NCBI GenBank assembly: GCA_012271135.1
Contig: JAAXGZ010000064.1
Coordinates: 1-64,000, forward strand
DNA: 64,000 bases
From: Caldilineales bacterium
Lineage (GTDB): Bacteria; Chloroflexota; Anaerolineae; Caldilineales; Caldilineaceae
Direction: 5' to 3'
The position numbers were made by a program, and so were the translations under genes. The notes beneath the pieces are model-generated. The model saw only the letters and a list, made by a program, of their open reading frames with translations. It was not told the DNA's origin and ran no database searches. Positions 48,761 to 58,632 of this stretch are shown here, piece after piece (within the stretch, counting starts at the first letter, position 1; each line of letters opens with the position of its first letter).

Positions 48761-50432
48761 CCGGCTGCCGACGCGGGCCGGGGTTCCGTTTCCGGCTTCC
48801 TGCCAGATTGGTGAGGTAGTCGCCGAACGTGCCTTGGAATTCCCTCAGGGCACCGTTCTGCAGGACCACGACCCGGTCTGCCAGGCGGTCCAGGAAGTAA
48901 CGGTCGTGCGACACCATCAGGATGGCGCCGGCGAAGCCCAACAGGACCTCCTCCAGGATTTCGGCCGACTGGATGTCCAGGTTGTTGGTTGGTTCGTCCA
49001 AGACCAGGAAGTTGGGTTGCTGAAGCATCATCAGGGCCATCTGCAACCGGCTCCGTTCGCCACCCGACAACGCCCCCACGGGATCCAGACACTGGCGGTA
49101 GCCGAACTGGAATTTCCGCAGGAAGGAAACGGCGGTGGCCTCGGTCATGGAGTGGTCGCGGCGCACCGTGGCAACCAGGTTCAGCCGGTAGTCGAGGTTG
49201 CGGTGTTCCTGGTCGTAGAAACCCAGCTTCAGGCTGGGCCCCAGCTTAATCGTACCGCCGGTGGGCTGCAGTTGGCCGCGGATCAAATTGAGCAACAGGG
49301 ACTTGCCCGCACCGTTGGGACCCACAATGGCCACCCGTTCACCCTTCCAAACCAGCAGATCCGCGCGGTCGAACAGCCGGACACCCGTATCGGGAAAGGT
49401 GAAGGAGACATTGGTCAACTCCAACACCTTCTCGCTCCCCCGCCGGTACTGCAGGGCCAGGTCCATGGTTTCGGAGTCGGTAACCGGTGCATCAATGCGG
49501 TCAATGCGGTCAATGCGCTTGAGAATGCTCTTGCCGCGGGTGATTAACTTGGGATTGTCAAAGACGGCTCCCCAGGTCAGAAGGCGCTTGGCCGACTCCT
49601 CCAGCCGTTTGATTTCCTTTTGTTGTGCCTGGTAGTGACGGGCCTGACTGGCAACCGCGGCCTCCTTCTGGATCACGTACTCCGAATAGTTGCCCGGCCA
49701 GGCAAATACCTTGCGTCGTTCCAGTTCAATGATGGAATCGACGATCAGGTCCAGCAAGTAGCGGTCGTGGGACACAATCGCCACTCCACCGCCAAAGGCA
49801 CCGATAATCCGTTCCAGCAACTGCTTGCCGCGCAGGTCGAGATGATTGTCGGGTTCATCCAGCACCAGGAAATCGGGCCGTCCAACCAGAATGCGCGCCA
49901 GGGCCAACAGCTTCTTTTGACCTCCGCTCAGGTCGGAGACCCGCAGACCAAAGCTGTCCTCCGCCAAGCCGACCTGCCTCAGGGTCGCTTCGATGGTCCG
50001 TTGGAAACTGGGACCGCCCAGTTCGGCATACCGGGCAACCAGTGTGTCCTGGCGAGCGATGGCCGCCTCCAATCTGGCCGGCTCCCCGTATACCTCCTCC
50101 AGTCCCATGCTGGCCTCGACCTCTTGGAGTTCCGCCTCAACCCGGTCCAGTTCCGGGAGGGCACCCTGCATCGCCTCCAATACCGTCGCGGACCGAGGCA
50201 ACTCGGCCTCCTGAGGCAGATAGCCGAACCGGACTGGACGGTCGTGGACCACGCTGCCGACATCGACACCATGAATCCCCGTAAGGCATTTGAGCAACGT
50301 GCTCTTGCCCGAACCATTGCGTCCCACGACACCAACAGTCTCCTGGCTGTACACAGCCAGGGTCACGTCCTCCAGGACGGGTTCGTCAAAGTAGGCCGCC
50401 GTAACCTGGTTGAACGAAAGGACTCTTTCCTT
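48747..50432 (-). CDS. ABC-F family ATPase (Uup/EttA-like)
   Basis: Two ABC domains: GVVGRNGSGKSTLLKCL/LSGGQKKLLALARIL and AIVGPNGAGKSLLLNLI/LSGGERSRLQMALMML, no TM segments. Confidence 0.95.
   Translation of the reverse strand, partial: KERVLSFNQVTAAYFDEPVLEDVTLAVYSQETVGVVGRNGSGKSTLLKCLTGIHGVDVGSVVHDRPVRFGYLPQEAELPRSATVLEAMQGALPELDRVEAELQEVEASMGLEEVYGEPARLEAAIARQDTLVARYAELGGPSFQRTIEATLRQVGLAEDSFGLRVSDLSGGQKKLLALARILVGRPDFLVLDEPDNHLDLRGKQLLERIIGAFGGGVAIVSHDRYLLDLIVDSIIELERRKVFAWPGNYSEYVIQKEAAVASQARHYQAQQKEIKRLEESAKRLLTWGAVFDNPKLITRGKSILKRIDRIDRIDAPVTDSETMDLALQYRRGSEKVLELTNVSFTFPDTGVRLFDRADLLVWKGERVAIVGPNGAGKSLLLNLIRGQLQPTGGTIKLGPSLKLGFYDQEHRNLDYRLNLVATVRRDHSMTEATAVSFLRKFQFGYRQCLDPVGALSGGERSRLQMALMMLQQPNFLVLDEPTNNLDIQSAEILEEVLLGFAGAILMVSHDRYFLDRLADRVVVLQNGALREFQGTFGDYLTNLAGSRKRNPGPRRQPVRTS
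49492..49518 (+). repeat. Three tandem 9-bp units (TCAATGCGG, TCAATGCGG, TCAATGCGC) in the ABC-F gene
   Basis: Read directly; encodes (Arg-Ile-Asp)x3 on the minus strand. Confidence 0.95.
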
Positions 50433-50544
50433 CATCGTAGCCGTCCGCCCGGGCACCGCATCGCCATCGAATGGTCAATCCTCCTGCACCGTGCCCCGCG
50501 GCCGACCTGCGGAGGTTTAGGGTCGCAGGGCACCGAATTCCAAA

Positions 50545-51336
50545 TCAGGGAAGGGCTCCCGTAAAACCTCCATCCACGGCCAAACCGACGCCGGTGATGA
50601 AGCCTGCCTGCCTGCTGCACAGGAACGTGACCGCCGCACCAAATTCCATGGGATCCCCAAGGCGTCCCAGCGGCACCGTGGCTGCTCGTTCGGCAAACGC
50701 CTCCTCCACGGTGATGCCCTTCTGGTCGGCAGCCTGTTGGGCCAGTTCATCAAGCCGATCCGTCTTGGTCACACCCGGGCACACGGCATTCACGGTCGTC
50801 CCGGTCGCGGCAAGTTCCATGCTCAGGGTTTTGAGCACGCCGTGAACCCCGGTGCGCGTGGCATTGCTCAACACCATGCTTTCCATCGGATGCTTGGCAC
50901 TGACGCTGGTGATGGCCACCAAGCGGCCCTGATCACTGGCGGTGACATGCGGCAAGGCGGACCGGAGGAGCCTGACGGCGCTCATGAGGTTCAGTTGCAA
51001 CGCCAAGGCCCACTCGGTGTCGGTCTTGTCCGCGAACTCTCCGCTGGGCGGCCCCCCGGCGTTGGCCACCACAATATCAAGGCCGCCGAACCGATCAGCA
51101 GCCGCTTGGATGAAAGCGCCTGGAGCCTCCGCGTCGGACATGTCCGCAACCAAGGCCAACACCTCGGAACCGGTCTCCTCCCGTATACGGTCCGCAGCCG
51201 CCTGCAGGCGGTCTTCGTTGCGTGCGCAGATGGCAACGCGGCAGCCTTCCTGCGCCAAGGTCAGAGCTGACGCGAAGCCCAATCCGGCACTGGCCGCCGC
51301 AACAGCCGCGGCCCGGCCCTTGAGGTTCAGATCCAT
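50545..51336 (-). CDS. SDR-family oxidoreductase
   Basis: AAVAAASAGLGFASALTLAQEG, VANAGGPP, SNATRTGVHGVLKTLSMELAATGTTVNAVCPG, FITGVGLAVDGGFTG. Confidence 0.93.
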   Translation of the reverse strand: MDLNLKGRAAAVAAASAGLGFASALTLAQEGCRVAICARNEDRLQAAADRIREETGSEVLALVADMSDAEAPGAFIQAAADRFGGLDIVVANAGGPPSGEFADKTDTEWALALQLNLMSAVRLLRSALPHVTASDQGRLVAITSVSAKHPMESMVLSNATRTGVHGVLKTLSMELAATGTTVNAVCPGVTKTDRLDELAQQAADQKGITVEEAFAERAATVPLGRLGDPMEFGAAVTFLCSRQAGFITGVGLAVDGGFTGALP

Positions 51337-51452
51337 GGTTGTTCCCCGTTGTGCACTGACGATGAGTCCTGGGAAACCGAATCGACGTGGCCTGCCGGTT
51401 CGGCCTGCGGCCAGAATAGCACGGTCGGCCCGCGCCGGGCCGCCGGGCCGAC

Positions 51453-52262
51453 CTACAGTTTCAGGGCGCGCACGAACAGGACTGGGGGAATGTCCGGCAT
51501 CGACCCGTACGACAGGGGTTGGAACGGCTCTTCGGTCGGCGGAAAGGACGGCTCCACCAAGCCGTTGACAACCAGACCCGCGGCCGTGAGGTGGCTTACG
51601 ATGGACTGTAGGGACCGATGGAAGTAGTAGTGGGTTTCCGGTTGCGTACGGATCCCGGTGGCCTTGTAGGGTTCCACATTCAAGTAGCGGTGGACCATTA
51701 CGCTATTCCGTTGCCCGGCAATGCCTTGCGCAGCCACGAGTTCCGCGTCGGGAGTGACAAAACAGGGATGCTGTTGGGAAATCACCCATATTCCCCCGGA
51801 GCGCAACAATGAGGCCACTTGCCGGCACATCAGGTCCACGACGGCAACATCCATGAACAACATATTGCAGACCACCGCGTCGAATCGTTTGTGGCGCCGA
51901 TGCAAGCATTTCCAGTCCTCTTCGCTGGTGACGTCCAGACTCAGGACCTCGCAACCGGGATTGCGCCGGGAGGCAATGTGTACAAACGCTTCCGCGCCGT
52001 CCGTGGCAACAACGTCCGCTCCCGCCCGCAGCAGGTCGCGGGTGTACAGACCCGCGCCGCATCCCAACTCCAGAATCTTGCGGCCGCGCACCGGCTCCAG
52101 CAGTTGCATGGCAACGGGCCGAACCAGAACATTGTGAAAATCGTTGCCGCGGTCACCCATGTAGGCATCCCAACATTCGGCGATCCGTTCCCAAACGGCC
52201 AAGGCATCCCGGTTGTACTCCGGCCACTGACCGTCGCGGATCGCATTGGCAGCCGTGCTCAC
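51453..52262 (-). CDS. Class I SAM-dependent methyltransferase
   Basis: KILELGCGAGLYTRDLLRAGADVVATDGAE; FDAVVCNMLFMDV; GGIWVISQQHPCF. Confidence 0.88.
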   Translation of the reverse strand: MSTAANAIRDGQWPEYNRDALAVWERIAECWDAYMGDRGNDFHNVLVRPVAMQLLEPVRGRKILELGCGAGLYTRDLLRAGADVVATDGAEAFVHIASRRNPGCEVLSLDVTSEEDWKCLHRRHKRFDAVVCNMLFMDVAVVDLMCRQVASLLRSGGIWVISQQHPCFVTPDAELVAAQGIAGQRNSVMVHRYLNVEPYKATGIRTQPETHYYFHRSLQSIVSHLTAAGLVVNGLVEPSFPPTEEPFQPLSYGSMPDIPPVLFVRALKL

Positions 52263-52672
52263 AGGGCCTCCGCACAGTGCCGAAACGCATCCATGGCCCG
52301 GGTCAGTTTTCCCGTTCTGGCCGGACGGGTGATCGGTCCGAGCCAGGCGGCAGGGCCATGCCAGGTTTCCCTAACCTTCGCCTGGCACCCCCCAACCGAA
52401 TCCTCGACCTCAAAAACAAGCACGGCGGTCGAAGACCATATCCGCACCTCAATTACCGCCATGCTCGGCTCTGCCGCCAGCCGCACGCAGGCCGCAAGCA
52501 CTCCCCATCTGCTGTCAAGCCTCAGCATGGAACCATCCGCCCACGGCTTCCCCTTCACCCACGCCGCGTGCCGGATGCCGTCGTACCACGCCGGCCAAGC
52601 AGACGTATCCGTGAAAACCGACCATGCCCGATTTCGGCTGGCTTGGATGAATGTACTCGCACTTGCCTGCAT
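52259..52672 (-). CDS. SRPBCC-family protein
   Basis: STFIQASRNRAWSVFTDTSAWPAWYDGIRHAAW ... polyketide-cyclase/START-like pattern; 4-bp overlap with methyltransferase start. Confidence 0.75.
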   Translation of the reverse strand: MQASASTFIQASRNRAWSVFTDTSAWPAWYDGIRHAAWVKGKPWADGSMLRLDSRWGVLAACVRLAAEPSMAVIEVRIWSSTAVLVFEVEDSVGGCQAKVRETWHGPAAWLGPITRPARTGKLTRAMDAFRHCAEAL

Positions 52673-52837
52673 AATGGCTCGGACCACCGGGAATCGCGGG
52701 ACTGCACCGGCCGGTGCAGTTTGCCAGTTTCGAGTGCAAACCGGAAGCCATCCTGCCCCACTTCCACCTCAACAGGCCGTTTCCAGAGATCATGATTGAG
52801 TGTGGCAAATGCAATCGATGTCCGGGCGGAGCCTGCC

Positions 52838-54376
52838 ATGACAACTCTCAATTCCTGTGAAATCCATCTGACGCTCCGCCCCGAGCAGTCCCGGGTTCTG
52901 GACCGGTTCCTGGAGGCATGGGGGCCTCCGGTTTGGATTGTGGGTGGCATGGTCCGCGACCGCCTCCTGGGAATTGCACCCGGACACGACCTTGACTTGG
53001 CCGTACCGCGATCGAACCCATTGGAGGACCAACGCTGGGTCCCCGGCGGCTGGCACGCCTTTTGCCTGGACCCCCGCAGGCAGATCTGGCGATTGGCATC
53101 ACACCCGCCATCCGAGCGGGAGCCGGTTCGAACAATCGATTTGGTCGTCTTGGGAGACAGCCGCATTGAAACCGATCTGGGACAACGCGACTTTCGCGTG
53201 AATGCCATGGCGGTCCAGGTCAAGTCGGTCGTCGGCACGCACGTGACCGGCACGCTGGTCGATCCCTTCGGGGGACGGGTTGACCTTGCCCAACGCACAG
53301 TAGTCCCCGTCTCCGAACACAACCTGTTGTCCGATCCCTTGCGCATGCTCAGAGGTGTCCGGCTATCCCACAGCCTCGGGCTGACGCTGTCGGCGGAATT
53401 GCGGTCGTTCATAGGGCAACATGGCCACCTCGCCGGACAGGCTGCGCGAGAACGGGTAGGGCCGGAAGTGTGGAAACTGGTAACCAGTCCCGCCTCGTCC
53501 ATTCGTGATGTCGCACACGACCTGAACGAGCTGAACCTCTGGCCGCTGGTTGCCGACAGGAAAAGCGGGACGTTCATCCTGTCCGAGAACAATGTGCGCT
53601 GGCTTTCGCGGTTGCAGGCGTGGACAAGGTCAACGAAACCGGACCGGAGCCAGTGCGAACGGAACCCGAATCCCATGGAACCGGACCTCGATGCGGTGAT
53701 CGACCTTCAGCAGATGGCTCGCGGGTACCTGGGTCCGGGGCGCCTGCGCGGTGACTGGTGGGTCATGGCCGCCGTCCTTTGGCTGATCCTCCCGGACACG
53801 CCTGCGGCCAGACCGAGTGCCGGCATGAAGCGCTGGGCCAGACGATGCGCCTTTGCCAGTGCGGAGCAGCAGTGGCTGGGTGCTGTCGGCGCGGCCCTCG
53901 ACCAAGTGTGGCGGCAGTGGGTGCATCCGGCCCACCGTTGCGGTGCCCGGGAACCGACGGTGATTGAGTGTCACCGTTTGATGGAGAAGACCGGCTGGCA
54001 CCTTGGCCTGCCTGCGTTGCAGGATGCATGTGCAATCGCAGCGCCGTTGGCAATGGCAACCGGAACCGGGGCGCAAACCCGCCTGACGGCAACCCAGCAT
54101 GCCGTCAATCGTCTGTGGAGGCTTGGTCAAGGTGGACCAGTGCGGCCGCTGGCAACCGGACAGGATCTTCTGAACTGGTATGCCCTGGCCCCCGGCCCGG
54201 AAGTCGGACGATTGCTGACCCTCCTCATCGAGGCCCAGGTGATGGGCCGCGTCACCTCGCCCGCCGAAGCGCGGGTGTTCCTTGATGATTTGCTGTACCA
54301 TAGAAGTGCAACCGATCCTTTTCAAGGACCCAACACTTCCCGACCGCAACGTCGGACCTGCAATGGCACTAGCTAG
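52838..54376 (+). CDS. CCA-adding/poly(A) polymerase-family tRNA nucleotidyltransferase
   Basis: VWIVGGMVRDRLLGIAPGHDLDLAV (GG..VRD and DxD), QRDFRVNAMAVQ, LVDPFGGRVDLAQRTV, DPLRMLRGVRLS. Confidence 0.9.
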   Translation: MTTLNSCEIHLTLRPEQSRVLDRFLEAWGPPVWIVGGMVRDRLLGIAPGHDLDLAVPRSNPLEDQRWVPGGWHAFCLDPRRQIWRLASHPPSEREPVRTIDLVVLGDSRIETDLGQRDFRVNAMAVQVKSVVGTHVTGTLVDPFGGRVDLAQRTVVPVSEHNLLSDPLRMLRGVRLSHSLGLTLSAELRSFIGQHGHLAGQAARERVGPEVWKLVTSPASSIRDVAHDLNELNLWPLVADRKSGTFILSENNVRWLSRLQAWTRSTKPDRSQCERNPNPMEPDLDAVIDLQQMARGYLGPGRLRGDWWVMAAVLWLILPDTPAARPSAGMKRWARRCAFASAEQQWLGAVGAALDQVWRQWVHPAHRCGAREPTVIECHRLMEKTGWHLGLPALQDACAIAAPLAMATGTGAQTRLTATQHAVNRLWRLGQGGPVRPLATGQDLLNWYALAPGPEVGRLLTLLIEAQVMGRVTSPAEARVFLDDLLYHRSATDPFQGPNTSRPQRRTCNGTS

Positions 54377-54379
54377 TTC

Positions 54380-55720
54380 ATGGGACTAATCGCGATCCTG
54401 GGTTCGGTTGTCGCGATTATCCTGTTGACTGCCTTTTACGTCGCTGCCGAAATCTCCCTTGCAGGTTCGCGGCGTTCCCGAATCCAACAGCTGCAGGATG
54501 ATGGCAACCGCCTCGCCGACAAGGTGGGTGGCATCATTCACGACCCCAGCCAGCTCAGTGCCTACATTTCAAGCTGTCAAATCAGCATCACGATTTGCAG
54601 CATCGTCCTTGGATTCGTGGGCCAGGCCGGGGTCGCGCCCCGCATTGAGCCTCTGCTCCTGAAATTGGGCCTGAACTCAACCACCGCCACGTCGCTGGCG
54701 GTGGGATCGACGCTCATGGTCCTTTCCACGGGACAGGTGTTCATCGGCGAACTGGTGCCCAAGAACCTGGGCATCCGCATTCCCGAGCGGTTGGCCATGT
54801 CCACCGTGACCTACCTGCGGGCCTACCACTTCCTGTTCCAACCTTTCCTGTGGATCTTCAATCTGTTCAACCGGGCCATCCTGTTCCTTGCCCGGGTCGA
54901 GGTCACACACCAGCACGGCTTAGTGCTGACCGACCAGGAGATCCGGCGGATTTCCAGGGAGAGTCAGGAACAGGGCCAGTTCGACTGGGACGAAGGAGGT
55001 GCCATCGACCGCACCCTCAACATCGACAAGGAACCGGTTTCGGCGAAGATGGTGGCTCGGGAACACATTTTCGCCGCCCCTGAATGGACGACCCAGGACC
55101 TGCAGCGAGACCTTCTGGCCAACTCCCCCTACTCCCGCATGCCCGTCTTCGACGGCTCCCTGGACAATCTGACCCGCACCGTTCATCTGCGGGATCTGAT
55201 GTGCGAAGCGGCACCGCGGTCCGGCGCTGAAGCGGACCCTTTCCCGGCGTTTGCAGAAGACATCAAGGTGGACGACGCGCTGGCGGACATGCTGCACAAC
55301 AAGGTGCACTTGGCGATGGTGCGGGACGATGCGGGAGCAACCTCCGGGATCATCACGCTGGAACAGTTGGTGGAAGCCGTCGTAGGGGACATACGGGACG
55401 AGTTCGATCAAGAAGCACCGCCACCCTTTCGGTTCGTCAACAACGATGTGCTGTTCATTGAAGGATCGGTGACTCCGAAAGTACTCTCGGCCGTCTTCGA
55501 TCCCGAACACCAAGCCCTGGATCCCAAGGCTCTCCCACTTGAACCGTCCCCGCAAGCCCCGGCCCACATGACGGACATCGCGCACGAGGGTCTCCGCCGT
55601 GCCGGACCCAATGTGGCGGACGGCTTTTTTGTGAACGCCACCGAGAAAACAGTCAGGCTGGCACTGCAACTGCGGACGGTTTCCGCCAACCGGGATCCGT
55701 CCGAACACGGTGACCCATGA
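54380..55720 (+). CDS. CNNM/HlyC-CorC family protein (DUF21-CBS-transporter-associated domain)
   Basis: DUF21 N-terminus AFYVAAEISLAGSRRSRIQQL...ISSCQISITICSIVLGF; CBS pair; C-terminal FRFVNNDVLFIEGSVTP. Confidence 0.9.
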   Translation: MGLIAILGSVVAIILLTAFYVAAEISLAGSRRSRIQQLQDDGNRLADKVGGIIHDPSQLSAYISSCQISITICSIVLGFVGQAGVAPRIEPLLLKLGLNSTTATSLAVGSTLMVLSTGQVFIGELVPKNLGIRIPERLAMSTVTYLRAYHFLFQPFLWIFNLFNRAILFLARVEVTHQHGLVLTDQEIRRISRESQEQGQFDWDEGGAIDRTLNIDKEPVSAKMVAREHIFAAPEWTTQDLQRDLLANSPYSRMPVFDGSLDNLTRTVHLRDLMCEAAPRSGAEADPFPAFAEDIKVDDALADMLHNKVHLAMVRDDAGATSGIITLEQLVEAVVGDIRDEFDQEAPPPFRFVNNDVLFIEGSVTPKVLSAVFDPEHQALDPKALPLEPSPQAPAHMTDIAHEGLRRAGPNVADGFFVNATEKTVRLALQLRTVSANRDPSEHGDP

Positions 55721-57084
55721 TGGAAGCCTTGGTTCCTATTGCATTGATTGCCTTGTTTGTGGCCGCCAACGGCTTCTTCGTCGCGGCGGAATTCTCCGTG
55801 ATGCTGGCACCCTATCCGCGGATCGAAAGCAGGGAGGAGGCCGGACACCGTCAGGCACCCTATGTCCTGACCATTCTCCGGGACAAGGTACGCCGCAACG
55901 ACTTCATCGCCACCTCCCAGATTGGCATCACGCTGGCCAGCTTGGCTCTGGGCATGTATGCCGAGGAGCGCGTGGCACACTGGCTGCACGAGGTACTCCA
56001 CATACCATGGTTGTCGGAGCAAGCCGCATCCACAGCCGCGCTGCTCATCGCTGTTTGCGGTCTGTCATTCCTACATGTCGTCGTAGGCGAGATGGTTCCC
56101 CAGACCATTGCCGTCCAGATGCCGGAAACGGTGGTACTGGCAGTGGCCGGCACCATGCGGCTCTGCGAAACGATATTGGGGCCCTTGGCACACCAGTTGA
56201 ACCGCGCGGCCGAATTTCTCATCGTCAGGTCTCCGATCCCCGTCGACCAGGACTCGGGGTTGGCCTATTCCAAGGAGGAAATCCAGATCCTGATTGAGGA
56301 GAGCTACCATGCCGACCACATCGAGGATGACGAGTTCGGCTACCTGGAACGGATTGGGAACTTCGACGACCGCACCGTCAACGAAGTGATGACTCCCCGC
56401 ACGCGGGTTGTGGGCATCCAGGAGGATGCAACCTACGCGGAGGTGATCGAGGTGATGCGGGGAGCCGGCCAGTCCCGCTATCCCATCTACGGAAGCAACC
56501 TGGACGACATCAAGGGGATACTCCACTTCAAACAACTGGCGCGGCTGGACCGCAGCGCGGAGTTTCGGCTTGTCAACATCATCACAAGGGTGCCGGACGG
56601 GGATCAGGAACAGGAGACGGGAGCACTGGTGGTTCCAGGTTCCACGCCGCTGCCCCAAATGCTGAAGCTGTTCCAGTCGCGCGGAGCCTACATGGCAGTG
56701 GTGCAGGACGAATTCCAGGGTACGGCGGGATTGGTAACCCTGGAAGACCTAATGGAGGAAATCTTCGGCGAAATCGAAGACGAATCGGACCTCGAGACCA
56801 ACCGCGCCCGGGAAGCGCCCCGGCTCGAGGTCCGATCCAAAACCACCGTGGTGGCCCGGCTCGACGTTCCGGTGAACGAACTGCCCGAGGACTTCGCGGA
56901 AGCCTTGGGAGAGACCAAAGGCGAGGCGGAAACCATCAGCGGGATGATAATGAACGCGATCGACAGGGTTCCTGCGAGGGGAGACGAAACCCACCTGGGG
57001 AAGGTCTTCGTACGCGTGGAGGGCGATCCGCCGGACTTGCTGGCCTTTCTGAAATTGTCGCCATCCAAGCCCTCGGGCAATTGA
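55717..57084 (+). CDS. CNNM/HlyC-CorC family protein (second tandem paralogue)
   Basis: FFVAAEFSVMLAPYPRI, TSQIGITLASLALGMYAEERVA, VNEVMTPRTRVVGI, FQGTAGLVTLEDLMEEIFGEIEDE; ATGA overlap with upstream paralogue. Confidence 0.92.
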   Translation: MMEALVPIALIALFVAANGFFVAAEFSVMLAPYPRIESREEAGHRQAPYVLTILRDKVRRNDFIATSQIGITLASLALGMYAEERVAHWLHEVLHIPWLSEQAASTAALLIAVCGLSFLHVVVGEMVPQTIAVQMPETVVLAVAGTMRLCETILGPLAHQLNRAAEFLIVRSPIPVDQDSGLAYSKEEIQILIEESYHADHIEDDEFGYLERIGNFDDRTVNEVMTPRTRVVGIQEDATYAEVIEVMRGAGQSRYPIYGSNLDDIKGILHFKQLARLDRSAEFRLVNIITRVPDGDQEQETGALVVPGSTPLPQMLKLFQSRGAYMAVVQDEFQGTAGLVTLEDLMEEIFGEIEDESDLETNRAREAPRLEVRSKTTVVARLDVPVNELPEDFAEALGETKGEAETISGMIMNAIDRVPARGDETHLGKVFVRVEGDPPDLLAFLKLSPSKPSGN

Positions 57085-57150
57085 CGGCCGACGAGAACCC
57101 GAGTGGCGGTGCACAGGGCAGCCCGTGCACCGCCTACGCTTTCCACACCC

Positions 57151-58563
57151 ATGCAGGATCCACAATTGGCCCCAAACCGCCGCATGTCGGCGCTCTTCAA
57201 ACTGATCTACGGCTCAGGAGAGTGGATTCCGGCCATCACCTCAACCAGCCGCTCCCTAATCCTGAACTACTTCCTGGTGACCGTAGTCGGCCTCAGGCCG
57301 GGCTTTGTGGGCGTGATCCTGATGATTGGCCGCATCTGGGACGCGGTCAACGATCCGCTCGTGGGGCTCATCAGCGATCGGTTGCAGACCCGGTGGGGCC
57401 GGCGGCGTCCCCTGATGCTGGCGGCCGCCGTACCCATGATGGTGCTGTTCGCCCTGTTGTGGACGAAACCCTTCGACAATCAGTGGAGCCTGTTCGCCTG
57501 GTTCGTCGTGATTTCCGTGGTGCTCGACACCGCCATCACCGTGTTCTCAGTGCCCCACACGGCCCTGGTGGCGGAATTGTCCAGCGACTACGAAGAAAGG
57601 ATTGACCTCAGCGTTTGGCGCAACGCCTTCTTTATTCTGGGCGCCCTCGTCATCGCGGCCCTGTTCAAGATGCTGGCGGAAGACTGGCTGGGCATGCTGG
57701 GCGGGGAATCCAACGTTTTCCGCGGCTACATGCTGGCCGGATGGCTGTTCGGTGCATCCCTGCTGGTGGCACCGATCCTCAATTTCATCACGGTAAAGGA
57801 GCCGGCCAATGTAGTGTCCGAGGTTCCCATCAGCGTGATGGAGGGACTCAGAACTGCCTACCGCAATCGTCCCTTCCTCCTGCTGTCAACCGCCTATTTC
57901 TTCGCATTGACCGGACTTGAAGTTGTCATCGCCACGTTTGTCTGGTACTTGCAGATTGTTTTGAGGGCGACGCCACTCCTAGAGTCGTTGTTGCCGGCGG
58001 TGCTGCTGGGTTCATCCCTGCTGGCCCTGCCCCTGGTCAACCTGCTGGTCAGGAAACTGGGCAAGCTCAAGGCATACATAATCTGCGGCTTCCTTTGGAT
58101 TGCAACACTGCCGGCATATGCCCTGTATCCGCAGGGAGCCGCCGATACGTTTCTCTATTTTTGCGTCTGGCTGGGATTCACCTACGCAGCGGGCATCACC
58201 ATTCCGTGGGCCATGCTGCCCGACGTTCTCGAGTACGACGAATTGCAAACCGGTAACCGCAGCGAAGGACTGTTCACAGCCTACATGGTCTTTTTCCGCA
58301 AGTTGGGCGGTGCCGTGGCAGTATTCGTCGCCAATCTCATCCTTGCCCAGGCCGGCTTCATCGAGGCCACATACGGCACCGGCATCGAGCAGCCCCAGTC
58401 GGTGGTGACTGCCCTGCGGCTCCTTTCCGGTGTACTGCCGACATTGTTGGTAGCGGTTGGCATCTTCGTCATTCGCAAATACCCGATCACGCGTGATCGC
58501 CATCGTGAACTGCTGGCCGAGCTGGCCGAGCGCCGACAGAACGACCCCGTTGTCGCTGACTGA
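57151..58563 (+). CDS. MFS transporter, GPH (glycoside-pentoside-hexuronide) family
   Basis: GRIWDAVNDPLVGLISDRLQTRWGRRRPLML; FSVPHTALVAELSSDYEERI; about 12 hydrophobic segments. Confidence 0.9.
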   Translation: MQDPQLAPNRRMSALFKLIYGSGEWIPAITSTSRSLILNYFLVTVVGLRPGFVGVILMIGRIWDAVNDPLVGLISDRLQTRWGRRRPLMLAAAVPMMVLFALLWTKPFDNQWSLFAWFVVISVVLDTAITVFSVPHTALVAELSSDYEERIDLSVWRNAFFILGALVIAALFKMLAEDWLGMLGGESNVFRGYMLAGWLFGASLLVAPILNFITVKEPANVVSEVPISVMEGLRTAYRNRPFLLLSTAYFFALTGLEVVIATFVWYLQIVLRATPLLESLLPAVLLGSSLLALPLVNLLVRKLGKLKAYIICGFLWIATLPAYALYPQGAADTFLYFCVWLGFTYAAGITIPWAMLPDVLEYDELQTGNRSEGLFTAYMVFFRKLGGAVAVFVANLILAQAGFIEATYGTGIEQPQSVVTALRLLSGVLPTLLVAVGIFVIRKYPITRDRHRELLAELAERRQNDPVVAD

Positions 58564-58632
58564 CGCCAAGCATTCGCTAACGGTTGCCCACGCCTTGGTC
58601 CAGCCGGCTCACTCGAGCCGCACCCTGTCACC

